Below are positions 43,196 to 51,642 of a stretch of DNA of 64,000 nucleotides, piece by piece; positions within the stretch are counted from its first letter, which is position 1; each line of letters begins with the position of its first letter. Below the pieces are notes generated by a model that was given only the letters and a program-made list of their open reading frames with translations, was not told the origin of the DNA and did not search any database. This DNA comes from Nonomuraea rubra (GTDB lineage Bacteria > Actinomycetota > Actinomycetes > Streptosporangiales > Streptosporangiaceae). A program made the translations under genes and the position numbers. The stretch is from NCBI RefSeq assembly GCF_014207985.1, contig NZ_JACHMI010000001.1, positions 3,145,001-3,209,000 of the forward strand, in the 5' to 3' direction.

Positions 43196-44571
43196 ACCAG
43201 GCTCCTGGCGTGGCGGGCGGCCTGGGCGTTGGAGGTGAAGACGGCGGCGCCCGCCTCGCGGAAGGCGGCGGCCTGGCGGTGCAGGTCCTGGGGGTCGCCC
43301 TCGGTGCCGATCAGGGCGATCACCACCGTGGCCGGGGTGCCGGCGACCGCGGGGGCCAGCGAGGCGGCCGGGTCGGGGTCGGCGCCGTGGCCCAGGACCA
43401 CGTCCATGAGCACCACGTCCCGCTCGCCGGCGCGGGCCAGCGCCTCCGCCCGCAGGGTCGGGTCGATCATCGGGTGTGCCCTGCCCCTGGTGTAGGCGTC
43501 GTCGCCGTAGTCGACGAAGTCGCCCTGGCCGGCGACCAGCGCGGCCTCGGTGCCCAGCGTGCCGCCCGAGTACAGGCCCCTGATCCGCTTGGGCGCGGGG
43601 CGCGTGCCTGGCGGGGCGGGCCAGGACGGCCACTCGGGGACGGGCCTGCCGAGGGCCCGCAACGCCTGCTCGGCGGCCTGCGTGAGATCCCCGGCCGGCG
43701 CGAGGCCGCCCGCCTGCGCGAGCGCGGGTGTGCCCAGCAGGACGGGCACCACGGGCGTGCGCAGCCGCTGCCCCAGCACCGCCCGGGCCACCTCGGGAGC
43801 GGGCGGCTTGGAGACGAGCACGATCAGCTCCGTGGCCGGGTCCTCGTCCAGCATGCGCAGCGCGCGCGCCGCCGACAGGCCGCCCACCTCGGCGGACAGG
43901 TCCCTGCCGCCCACCCCGAGCACGTGGCTCACGCCGGCGCCGGCCCGGTCGAGCAGGCACGTCACCTGCTGCGCCCCGGTGCCGGACGCGGAGACCACGC
44001 CGACGGGGCCGGGGGTGAGCACGTTCGCGAAGCCGAGCCCGGCGCCGCCGATCGCGGCGGTGCCGCAGTCGGGGCCCATGACCAGCACGTCCCTGGCCTC
44101 GGCCAGCTCCTTCAGCCGGCGTTCCTGGGCCACGGTGACGCCGTCGCTGAAGATCATGACGGGCAGGCCGGCCTCGATGGCGTCCAGGGCCTCGAAGAAG
44201 GCGTACTCGCCGGGGGTGGAGACCAGCACGAGGTCCGCGGGGCCGCGGGCGGCGGCCGAGCGGGTGGTCAGCGGCGGCTGCTCGTCGGAGCCGGTTCCCG
44301 GCCGGTCCACCTCGGTGAGCCGGCGCTCGGCCTCCTCGGCGGCCGCGTCCGGGTCCTTCGCCCGTACGGCGATCAGCAGGTCGCCCGGATCGGTCTCCGG
44401 GACGCCGAAGCCCATCTCCCGCAGGATCGAGACGTTGAGGTCCGTCGCCATGGCGACCATGGCCGCCTCCACGCCCGGCAGCTCCGACAGCGCCCGGCTG
44501 ACCCGCATGAGGGTGACCGAGTCGTGGTAGGCCCCCCGCCGTACCAGCACCGCCTGCGGCAGGCCGGTCAT
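43192..44571 (-). CDS. FdrA/AllF-like acyl-CoA-synthetase-fold protein
   Basis: 459 aa. Two CoA-ligase-like Rossmann modules: LVLVSTPGEYAFFEALDAIE, VMGPDCGTAAIGGAGLGFAN and VGVVSASGTGAQQV in the first half, then IRGLYSGGTLGTEAALVAGQ and VVLMDVVLGHGADPDPA in the second. This matches FdrA, the largest subunit of the oxamate carbamoyltransferase complex. ATGA overlaps join it to DUF2877 upstream and DUF1116 downstream, consistent with a stoichiometric complex. The frame stays open far upstream, but MTGLPQAVLVRRGAYHDSVT is the family start. Confidence 0.9.
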   Translation of the reverse strand: MTGLPQAVLVRRGAYHDSVTLMRVSRALSELPGVEAAMVAMATDLNVSILREMGFGVPETDPGDLLIAVRAKDPDAAAEEAERRLTEVDRPGTGSDEQPPLTTRSAAARGPADLVLVSTPGEYAFFEALDAIEAGLPVMIFSDGVTVAQERRLKELAEARDVLVMGPDCGTAAIGGAGLGFANVLTPGPVGVVSASGTGAQQVTCLLDRAGAGVSHVLGVGGRDLSAEVGGLSAARALRMLDEDPATELIVLVSKPPAPEVARAVLGQRLRTPVVPVLLGTPALAQAGGLAPAGDLTQAAEQALRALGRPVPEWPSWPAPPGTRPAPKRIRGLYSGGTLGTEAALVAGQGDFVDYGDDAYTRGRAHPMIDPTLRAEALARAGERDVVLMDVVLGHGADPDPAASLAPAVAGTPATVVIALIGTEGDPQDLHRQAAAFREAGAAVFTSNAQAARHARSLV

Positions 44572-45416
44572 CGCGCCCCGCTCAGCGACCGGACGGCGGC
44601 CACGCCGATGGCGATGCCCTGGGCCAGGTCGGCGCCCGAGGTGTGGCCGAGGCGGTGCAGGCGGCGCAGGGCGGGTTCGAGCGCCTGGCGGCCCGCGACG
44701 CCGCGCAGCACCCCGGTCACCTCGGGGCTGGCCTCGCCCCTGGCGGCGCAGTGCAGGAGCGTGGCCGAGATCGGCGTCGTACGCGTGCGCGCGTCGAACG
44801 TCACGGTCGCCGCCAGCCAGCCGGCCAGCCAGACCGCCTTCTCGCAGGCCGCCGCCGTGCCCAGGCGCCGCAGCGTCACCAGCAGCCCGGCCAGCACGTC
44901 GTCGCCGCTCGGCGTCAGCCCGGGGCCGAGCCCGACGAGCTGCTCCGCCGCCGTCACCGCTCCCAGCAGCCAGCCCTTCGCGCAGCTGCTCGCCAGCATG
45001 GCCACGGCGCCGTTGCCCGCCAGCCCGGCGCCCGGCGGGTCCGCCGGCAATTGGTCCTCCAGCCGGGCCGGATCGAGCCGCCCCAGCGGCGGGGCCGGAT
45101 CCCACCAGCGGCGCACGTTCAGGCTCAGCGGGCCGAGCTCGATCAGCCGGTCGCCCACCGAGGCGTCGTCACCCACCGTGAGGTGCGGCAGCGGCCCCGC
45201 GAGCAGCACCGAGTTCGGCAGCCGCGTGGCCTCGCCCGTGATGACGGCGATCACCGAGGGCTCCAGATCGGTCCTGACCTCCAGGTACACGCCCGCGGGG
45301 AACGCCGCGAGCACGCGCGCGGGGCGCCGCTGGGTTTCGAGGACGGGGCGGACCGAGGTGCTGGCCGCGCCCGTGACGTGGACGCGGGTACGCCGCGCGG
45401 AAGTACTGACGGTCAC
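44568..45416 (-). CDS. DUF2877 protein, AllH/YlbF-like
   Basis: 282 aa from GTG 45416, which has GGGAGG four to five bases upstream; the frame is open to a TTG at 45488, but the shorter form fits the family length. The DUF2877 signature LVGLGPGLTPSGDDVLAGLL is at about residue 180. In E. coli YlbF (AllH) is the third subunit of the oxamate carbamoyltransferase. First gene of the allH-F-G-like operon and divergent from the PucR regulator. Confidence 0.87.
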   Translation of the reverse strand: MTVSTSARRTRVHVTGAASTSVRPVLETQRRPARVLAAFPAGVYLEVRTDLEPSVIAVITGEATRLPNSVLLAGPLPHLTVGDDASVGDRLIELGPLSLNVRRWWDPAPPLGRLDPARLEDQLPADPPGAGLAGNGAVAMLASSCAKGWLLGAVTAAEQLVGLGPGLTPSGDDVLAGLLVTLRRLGTAAACEKAVWLAGWLAATVTFDARTRTTPISATLLHCAARGEASPEVTGVLRGVAGRQALEPALRRLHRLGHTSGADLAQGIAIGVAAVRSLSGAR

Positions 45417-45481
45417 CGGACCTCCCAACCGACCTTGGACCTGACCGTAGAACGGCCGGTGAACCCTCCGTACGGGTAAAT

Positions 45482-45514
45482 TTGCCAACAGTCAGCGGGT
45501 TGGTTGGCTCTTCC
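45482..45514. promoter_or_regulatory. Inverted repeat in the AllH/PucR divergent region
   Basis: GCCAAC and GTTGGT, nine bases apart, lie in the 130-bp divergent promoter region (about 45486-45512) and form the most obvious candidate for a PucR binding site. The assignment is tentative. Confidence 0.35.
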
Positions 45515-45546
45515 TGACAGACGGCTTCCGGGGTCACAATTTCCTC

Positions 45547-47157
45547 ATGGAGCCCCCCGTCCGTCTCGCCAGCACCGGCACGATCATCCACGGCGTTTCC
45601 GTGGGAGAGGTGCTCGGCGTGTCCACCCTCGCCGAGGCCAGGCTGATCGCGGGGGAGAGCGGGCTGGGCCGCATCGTGCAGCGGCTCAACGTCATGGAGG
45701 TGCCCGACATCCTGGCCTGGGTCAAGCCGCACGAGCTGCTGCTCACCACCGGCTACCCGCTGCGCAACACGCCGCAGTCGCTCGGCCGGCTGGTCGCCGA
45801 CCTCGACGAGCGCGGGCTGGCGGCGCTGGCCATCAAGCTGGGCCGCTACGTCGACGAGCTGCCCGCCGAGATGGTGGAGCAGGCCGACAGGCTCGGCTTC
45901 CCGCTCATCCTGCTGCCCAACGACGTCGGCTTCGACGACATCCTCAACCAGGTGCTCACCGACATACTCAACCGCCAGGCCGCCGTGCTCGCCCGCGCCG
46001 AGGAGGCGCACCGGGCGCTGGTCCAGGTGGTGCTGGCCGGCGGCGGCCTGGACGAGGTCACCGCGGAGGTGGCGCAGCTCCTCGACGTGGCGGTGGCGGC
46101 CGTGGACGGCTCCGGCCGCGTGCTGGCCACCGCAGGGCCCGGCGACCACGTGACCGTCCTGCGCGAGTCCATCTCCCGCGAGGGGCCGCCCACCTCGCCT
46201 CCCCGTACGCCCGCCGCGCGCGCCCGCTCGTTCGCCTCGGTGCCCGTGCTCGCCGGCGGCCACCACCACGGCAGGATCGTCGCCTACAGCCCCGCCGCGG
46301 CGATCAGGGACAGCGACGTCGGCATCCTGGAACGTGCCGCCACCGTCGCCGCCCTCGTCGTCACCCGGCAGGAGGCGGTCAACGCCGTCGAGAGCAAGTA
46401 CCGCGCCGACTTCCTGCGCGACGTGCTCACCGGCAGGGCCGGCACGGCGGAGCGGGTCACCGCCCGCGCGCGGGCGTTCGGCTGGGACCTGGCGCGGCCG
46501 GTGACCGTGCTGGTGGCCGAGCTCGACCCCGACGGCGACGAGCGCAGCGCCCAGGACCGCCTCGTCTCCTGCTGGACGGCCTCGATCAGGCGGCACGACC
46601 CGCACGGCGCCGTCGCCGGTTTCTCGCACGAGGTGGTGGCGGTCGTGGACGCCGCGCTCGACGCCGCCCGGGTGGCCAAGGACGCCGCCTCCGCCTTCGC
46701 CGACGTGCCGCCCGCCACGTTCTCCACCGGCACCTCCCGGCCCAGCCCCGGCGCGGAGACGCTGCCGGAGGCGTACTCGCAGGCGCTGAAGGCTGCCAGG
46801 GTGGGGCGGCAGCTGCATGGGCCGGGGGCGGTGGCGCACTTCGACCAGCTCGGCGTCTACCGGCTGCTGTCGCTGGTGAACGACACCGAGGAGCTGCACG
46901 CGTTCGTCCGCGAGACGCTGGGCCCGCTGGCCTCCGACGACGACGCCGAGAACGCCGACCTGCGGCGCACGCTGCAGTCGCTGCTGGAGACGAACCTGAA
47001 CGTCGCGGAGACGGCCAGGCGGCTGCACTTCCACTACAACACGCTGCGCTACCGGATCGGCAAGCTGGAGCGCCTGCTCGGCAACTTCACCGACGACCCG
47101 CACCTGCGGCTCAATCTCACGCTGGCCCTGCACGTGCTGCGGATGCGGGGCATCTAG
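45547..47157 (+). CDS. PucR-family transcriptional regulator
   Basis: 536 aa. N-terminal PucR domain (residues about 15-140; VSVGEVLGVSTLAEARLIAG, PDILAWVKPHELLLTTGYPL), a central GAF/GGDEF-like region, and a C-terminal PucR-type HTH at about 470-530 (LLETNLNVAETARRLHFHYN, TLRYRIGKLERLL). The Bacillus PucR founder controls purine catabolism. Divergent from the allH-F-G operon and upstream of nucleobase permeases and a molybdenum hydroxylase, so it is the obvious local regulator. CACAAT six bases before the ATG suggests a leaderless transcript. Confidence 0.93.
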   Translation: MEPPVRLASTGTIIHGVSVGEVLGVSTLAEARLIAGESGLGRIVQRLNVMEVPDILAWVKPHELLLTTGYPLRNTPQSLGRLVADLDERGLAALAIKLGRYVDELPAEMVEQADRLGFPLILLPNDVGFDDILNQVLTDILNRQAAVLARAEEAHRALVQVVLAGGGLDEVTAEVAQLLDVAVAAVDGSGRVLATAGPGDHVTVLRESISREGPPTSPPRTPAARARSFASVPVLAGGHHHGRIVAYSPAAAIRDSDVGILERAATVAALVVTRQEAVNAVESKYRADFLRDVLTGRAGTAERVTARARAFGWDLARPVTVLVAELDPDGDERSAQDRLVSCWTASIRRHDPHGAVAGFSHEVVAVVDAALDAARVAKDAASAFADVPPATFSTGTSRPSPGAETLPEAYSQALKAARVGRQLHGPGAVAHFDQLGVYRLLSLVNDTEELHAFVRETLGPLASDDDAENADLRRTLQSLLETNLNVAETARRLHFHYNTLRYRIGKLERLLGNFTDDPHLRLNLTLALHVLRMRGI

Positions 47158-47160
47158 GCT
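47155..47160 (+). promoter_or_regulatory. -10 element TAGGCT, eight bases before GTG 47169
   Basis: TAGGCT overlaps the PucR stop codon region and precedes the S4-protein GTG by eight bases; indicates a leaderless message. Confidence 0.45.
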
Positions 47161-47168
47161 GCTGCCTT

Positions 47169-47381
47169 GTGGAATCACTGGAATTCGAGCTGCGCGACGA
47201 GTACATCCCGCTGTGCGACCTGCTGAAGTACTGCGGCATCACCGAGACCGGCGGGATGGCCAAGCAGCTCATCGACGAGGGCTTCGTCCAGGTGGACGGC
47301 GAGGTGGAGCTGCGCAAGCGCGCCAAGATCAGGGCGGGGCAGGTGGTCAGCGGCGACGGGTTCGAGATCCACGTCGCCTAG
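47169..47381 (+). CDS. Small S4-domain RNA-binding protein (YbcJ-like)
   Basis: 70 aa, single S4 RNA-binding domain: YIPLCDLLKYCGITETGGMA, KQLIDEGFVQVDGEVELRKR and AKIRAGQVV. The GTG at 47169 is chosen because the N-terminus VESLEFELRDEYIPL is what the family shows and no other start fits. It lies 11 bp after the PucR stop. Members of this group bind structured RNA; the exact function is unknown and a link to the nucleobase locus is not implied. Confidence 0.88.
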   Translation: MESLEFELRDEYIPLCDLLKYCGITETGGMAKQLIDEGFVQVDGEVELRKRAKIRAGQVVSGDGFEIHVA

Positions 47382-47470
47382 CCGGTGCGTGAGCACGCGA
47401 CGGCACCCTCTATTGTGCTCTCCAGCATCAAACAGGAGACATACCCGCAGTTCAGGCGGGAGATCGAGGT

Positions 47471-48784
47471 GTGTTCGTGGCGCTGGGGTGGAAGGTGCAC
47501 GGCGATGGGAAGCGCCTGACGCCGGGTGAGGTGGTCAAGCCGGACGAGCGGCTGAGCTGGCCCAGGATGGTGGGCATCGGGGCGCAGCACGTGATCGCGA
47601 TGTTCGGCGCGACGTTTGTCTTCCCGCTGGTCATGGGCCTGGACGCGAACCTCGCCGTGATGATGTCCGGCGTCGCGACGATCCTGTTCCTGCTGATCGT
47701 GAAGGGCAAGGTGCCCAGCTACGTCGGGTCGAGCGCGTCCTTCGTCGGCGCCGTCGTGGCGATCAGGGCGGCCGGGGGAGGCGACGCGACCGTCACCGGG
47801 GCGCTGCTCGTCGTCGGGCTGGTGCTGGCCGCGTGCGGGTTCGCCATCCACAAGCTGGGCGTCGGCGTCATCCACCGGGTGTTCCCGCCGATCGTGACCG
47901 GCGGGGTGGTGATGCTCATCGGGTTCGGGATGGCGTACGTGGCGGCGGACGTCTACTGGCCGAAGGACCCGTGGGTGGCGCTGCTGACGATGGCGGCCAC
48001 GTTCGTCTTCATCGGGGTGTTCAAGGGCTTCCTCGGCCGGATCGGCGTGCTGCTCGGGCTCGTCTTCGGGTTCCTGCTGTCCTGGGCCTGGGACCTCGTG
48101 GGCGGGCCGATCACGGCGCCCGACGACAGCGGCCGGGTGACCGAGCACTTCCGGGTGAGCCTGGAAGCGGTGGCGCAGGCCGACTGGATCGGGCTGCCGT
48201 CGCTGCACGGGCCCGTGTTCGAGGTGTCGGCCATCGTGCTGGTGCTGCCCGTGGTGATCGCGCTGATCGCCGAGAACGTCGGGCACGTCAAGGCCGTCGG
48301 CGAGATGACCGGCGCCGACGTCGACGCCTACATGGGACGGGCTGTCATGGCCGACGGCGTCGGCACCGTCGTGGCCACCTCCGTGGGCGGCTCCGCGACG
48401 ACCACGTACGCCGAGAACATCGGCGTCATGGCGGCCACCAAGGTGTACTCGACCGCCGCCTACTACATCGCGGCCGTCATCGCGATCCTGTTCGGGCTCT
48501 GCCCCAAGTTCGGCGCGCTCATCGCGGCCACGCCCGGCGGGGTGCTGGGCGGCGTGACGACCATCCTGTACGGCATGATCGGCCTGCTCGGCGCCAAGAT
48601 CTGGATCGAGAACAAGGTCAACCTGTCCGAGCCGGGCAACCTCGTGCCGACCGGCGCCGGCATCATCTGCGCCATCGGCCCCGTCGCCTTCCCGATCACC
48701 GACACCTTCGCGCTCAGCGGCATCGCGCTCGGCACGATCGTGCTGCTCGTCGGCTACCACCTGCTCCGCGCCGTACGGCGGTAG
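47471..48784 (+). CDS. NCS2 nucleobase permease (uracil/xanthine type), copy 1
   Basis: 437 aa, about 14 membrane helices. The NCS2 signature reads TTYAENIGVMAATKVYS; a leading Glu in E-N-x-G-x4-T-K is typical of uracil (UraA/RutG-like) carriers, whereas xanthine carriers mostly have Gln there. Other motifs: GAQHVIAMFGATFVFPLVMG and CPKFGALIAATPGGVLGGVT. GTG 47471 has GGAG seven bases upstream. Proton-coupled uptake of a pyrimidine or purine base is expected. The next gene is a close paralogue. Confidence 0.93.
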   Translation: MFVALGWKVHGDGKRLTPGEVVKPDERLSWPRMVGIGAQHVIAMFGATFVFPLVMGLDANLAVMMSGVATILFLLIVKGKVPSYVGSSASFVGAVVAIRAAGGGDATVTGALLVVGLVLAACGFAIHKLGVGVIHRVFPPIVTGGVVMLIGFGMAYVAADVYWPKDPWVALLTMAATFVFIGVFKGFLGRIGVLLGLVFGFLLSWAWDLVGGPITAPDDSGRVTEHFRVSLEAVAQADWIGLPSLHGPVFEVSAIVLVLPVVIALIAENVGHVKAVGEMTGADVDAYMGRAVMADGVGTVVATSVGGSATTTYAENIGVMAATKVYSTAAYYIAAVIAILFGLCPKFGALIAATPGGVLGGVTTILYGMIGLLGAKIWIENKVNLSEPGNLVPTGAGIICAIGPVAFPITDTFALSGIALGTIVLLVGYHLLRAVRR

Positions 48785-48789
48785 CCCCT

Positions 48790-48812
48790 CACACGGCGCC
48801 CGCGCCCGTGTG
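48790..48812 (+). terminator. Hairpin after first NCS2 gene
   Basis: CACACGG (48790-48796) and CCGTGTG (48806-48812) form a seven-base stem with a GC-rich loop, 6 bp after the stop. Confidence 0.5.
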
Positions 48813-48933
48813 CGCGAGGTTCTCTCTGGTCGGCGGGTCAGATTTGGCAGATCATGCCCGTGTAGGAGCGTGCCACCGGGCCTAATGTGCCCGCAAACGG
48901 TACGCCCAGGCGCCCGGCACAAGAGGGGCTCGC

Positions 48934-50346
48934 ATGGTTGTGGGATGGACCAAGCACGGTGATGGCAAGCGACTGGCCCCCGGCGAGGTGGTCAGGCCCG
49001 ACGAGAGACTGACCTGGCCCCGGATGGTGGGGTTCGGGGCGCAGCACGTGATCGCGATGTTCGGCGCGACGTTCGTCTTCCCGCTGGTCATGGGGCTGGA
49101 CCCGAACGTGGCCGTGATGATGTCCGGCGTCGCGACGATCCTGTTCCTGCTCATCGTGAAGGGGAAGGTGCCCAGCTACCTGGGCACCAGCGCGTCCTTC
49201 GTCGGCGGCGTGTTCGCGATCAGGGCGGCGGCCGGCGGCGACACCGGCGGCGCGGACGCGATCGTGACCGGCGCCATCCTGGTCGCCGGGCTCGTCCTGG
49301 CGCTGGCCGGGCTGGCCATCCACTTCCTCGGCGTGCAGATCATCCACCGGGTCTTCCCGCCCGTGGTCACCGGCGCGGTCGTGATGCTGATCGGGTTCGG
49401 GCTGGCGTTCGTGGTGGCGGACGTGTACTGGCCGCAGGACCACTGGGTGGCGCTCGTCACGATGCTGATCACGTTCGTGGTGATCGTGGCGTTCAAGGGG
49501 TTCATCGGGCGGATCGGGGTGCTGGTCGGGCTGGTGGCCGGGTTCGTGCTGTCGTGGGTGCTGGACAGGGTGGCGGGGCCGGTCACGTCCGTGCTGCCCG
49601 GCGCCAACCTGCGGGACGCCGCGGGGAACGCCTGCCCGGCCGAGGGCATGTACTGCGTGGCGACGGCCTTCCCGCACGACCGGGTGAGCTTCCAGTCGGT
49701 GGCCGACGCGCCGTGGTTCGGGCTGCCGAGCTTCCACGCGCCCGACTTCAGGACCTCGGCCGTGCTGCTGGTGCTGCCCGCCGTGATCGCGCTGATCGCG
49801 GAGAACATCGGGCACGTCAAGGCCGTCGGGGAGATGACCGGGACGGACGTGGACCCGTACGTGGGCCGCGCCGTCATGGCCGACGGCGTCGGCACCGTGG
49901 TCACCAGCGCCGTCGGCGGCTCGCCCACCACCACCTATGCCGAGAACATCGGCGTCATGGCGGCCACCAAGGTGTACTCGACCGCCGCCTACTACATCGC
50001 CGGCGTCATCGCGATCCTGTTCGGGCTCTGCCCCAAGTTCGGCGCGCTCGTCGCGGCCACGCCCGGCGGCGTGCTCGGCGGCGTGACCGTGATCCTCTAC
50101 GGGATGATCGGGCTGCTCGGCGCGAAGATCTGGATCGAGAACCGGGTGAACTTCGCCGATCCCGTGAACATGGTTCCGATCGGGGCGGGAATCATCCTGG
50201 CCATCGGACCTGTGAAGCACTTCATCGGCGGCGATTTCACGCTCGAGGGCATCGCGCTCGGCACGCTCGTGGTGCTGGGCGGCTACCACCTGCTGCGGGC
50301 CATCGCGGGCCGCAGCTCCGAGCCCGTCAGGAGCGAGGCAGGGTGA
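48934..50346 (+). CDS. NCS2 nucleobase permease, copy 2
   Basis: 470 aa. Same family and signature as the upstream copy (TTYAENIGVMAATKVYS; GAQHVIAMFGATFVFPLVMG), with about 30 extra residues in the loop around 225-255 (LPGANLRDAAGNACPAEGMY). Near identity of many stretches shows a tandem duplication. AGAGGGG precedes the ATG. Its TGA overlaps the GTG of the molybdenum hydroxylase FAD subunit (GTGA), so transport and oxidation of the base are translationally coupled. Confidence 0.93.
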   Translation: MVVGWTKHGDGKRLAPGEVVRPDERLTWPRMVGFGAQHVIAMFGATFVFPLVMGLDPNVAVMMSGVATILFLLIVKGKVPSYLGTSASFVGGVFAIRAAAGGDTGGADAIVTGAILVAGLVLALAGLAIHFLGVQIIHRVFPPVVTGAVVMLIGFGLAFVVADVYWPQDHWVALVTMLITFVVIVAFKGFIGRIGVLVGLVAGFVLSWVLDRVAGPVTSVLPGANLRDAAGNACPAEGMYCVATAFPHDRVSFQSVADAPWFGLPSFHAPDFRTSAVLLVLPAVIALIAENIGHVKAVGEMTGTDVDPYVGRAVMADGVGTVVTSAVGGSPTTTYAENIGVMAATKVYSTAAYYIAGVIAILFGLCPKFGALVAATPGGVLGGVTVILYGMIGLLGAKIWIENRVNFADPVNMVPIGAGIILAIGPVKHFIGGDFTLEGIALGTLVVLGGYHLLRAIAGRSSEPVRSEAG

Positions 50347-51173
50347 AGCCGCCGCCGTTCACCTACCACGCGCCCCGCGACCTCCCCGCGGCGCTGCGCA
50401 CGCTCGCGGGGGTCGGCGGGAAGGTGCTGGCAGGTGGGCAGAGCCTCATCCCGATGCTCAACATGCGGCTGGCCGCGCCCGGGCATCTCGTGGACATCAA
50501 CCGGGTGGCCGGGCTCGACGGCATCGAGGTGACCCCCGCCGGGGTGACGGTGGGGGCGCTGGCCCGGCACGCGGACGTCGAGCGGGCCGGGGTGCACCCG
50601 CTGCTCACCCGGGCGCTCAAGCTGGTGGCCCACCCGGTGATCCGCAACCGGGGGACCGTGGTGGGCAGCCTCGTGCACGCCGACCCCGCCGCCGAGCTGC
50701 CCGCCGTGCTGGCGGTGCTGGGCGGGCACGTACGGGTGGCCCGCTGGGACGGAGGCATCACCATGCGGGACGTCCCGGCCGGGGAGTTCTTCGTCGGGCC
50801 CATGGAGTCGGCGGTCGAGCCGGGCGAGCTGGCCGTGTCAGCGTTTTTCCCGGCATTGGGAGAAGGGGCCGGGGCCGCGTTCGAGGAGGTGGCGCGGCGG
50901 CACGGCGACTACGCGCTGGCGGGCGTGTGCGCCGTGGTCGCCCCGGACGCCGCCAGGGTCGCTCGCATCGGGGTCGGCACGCGGCCCGTCGTGGTCGAGC
51001 TGAACGGGCATCAGGCTGACTGGCGGGAGGCGGCGGCCCTCGTGCGGGACGCGACCGAGCCGGAAGGCGACATCCACGCCTCCGCCGCCTACCGCAGGCA
51101 CCTGGTGGGCGTGCTGGCCGAGCGGGCGCTGCGCGACGCGGCGCGGGAAGGGGCGGCGGCCCGTGGATCATGA
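50343..51173 (+). CDS. Xanthine dehydrogenase family FAD subunit
   Basis: 276 aa. FAD-binding subunit of a molybdenum hydroxylase: KVLAGGQSLIPMLNMRLAAP (FAD loop, about residue 33) and IRNRGTVVGSLVHADPAAEL (about 105), then the CO_deh_flav_C domain. The GTG start overlaps the permease stop by GTGA, and the 3' end overlaps the 2Fe-2S subunit by 11 bp. It passes electrons from the Fe-S clusters to NAD or another acceptor. Confidence 0.93.
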   Translation: MKPPPFTYHAPRDLPAALRTLAGVGGKVLAGGQSLIPMLNMRLAAPGHLVDINRVAGLDGIEVTPAGVTVGALARHADVERAGVHPLLTRALKLVAHPVIRNRGTVVGSLVHADPAAELPAVLAVLGGHVRVARWDGGITMRDVPAGEFFVGPMESAVEPGELAVSAFFPALGEGAGAAFEEVARRHGDYALAGVCAVVAPDAARVARIGVGTRPVVVELNGHQADWREAAALVRDATEPEGDIHASAAYRRHLVGVLAERALRDAAREGAAARGS

Positions 51174-51642
51174 GATCACCCTCGTCGTGAACGGCACGGC
51201 CAGGCGGTGCCGCGTCCCCGCGCGGCGGCTGCTGTCCGACTGCCTGCGCCACGACCTCGGCCTGACCGGCACGCACGTGGGCTGCGAGCACGGCGTCTGC
51301 GGCTGCTGCACGGTGCTGCTCGACGGGCGGCCCGTACGGTCGTGCCTGACGTTCGCCGTGACCGTGGACGGCGCCGAGATCACCACCGTGGAGGGGCTGG
51401 CCGGGCGGGACGGCGGGATGTCGGCCGTGCAGCGGGCGTTCGCCGAGTGCCACGGGCTGCAGTGCGGCTTCTGCACGCCCGGCTTCCTGTGCACGGTGAC
51501 GGCCCTGCTGGAGGAGAACCCGGCCCCCACGGACGACGAGGTGATCGACGGCATCTCGGGCAACCTGTGCCGCTGCACCGGCTACCAGAACATCGTCAAG
51601 GCCGTCCACCGGGCCGCCGAGCTGCTGGCGGAGGAAGCATGA
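51163..51642 (+). CDS. Xanthine dehydrogenase family 2Fe-2S subunit
   Basis: 159 aa. Plant-type [2Fe-2S] domain with GCEHGVCGCCTVLLDG at about residues 40-55 and the second, helical cluster domain with CGFCTPG and CRCTGYQNIV. All eight cluster cysteines are present. GTG start inside the end of the FAD gene and an ATGA overlap with the molybdenum subunit. Confidence 0.95.
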   Translation: MDHEITLVVNGTARRCRVPARRLLSDCLRHDLGLTGTHVGCEHGVCGCCTVLLDGRPVRSCLTFAVTVDGAEITTVEGLAGRDGGMSAVQRAFAECHGLQCGFCTPGFLCTVTALLEENPAPTDDEVIDGISGNLCRCTGYQNIVKAVHRAAELLAEEA

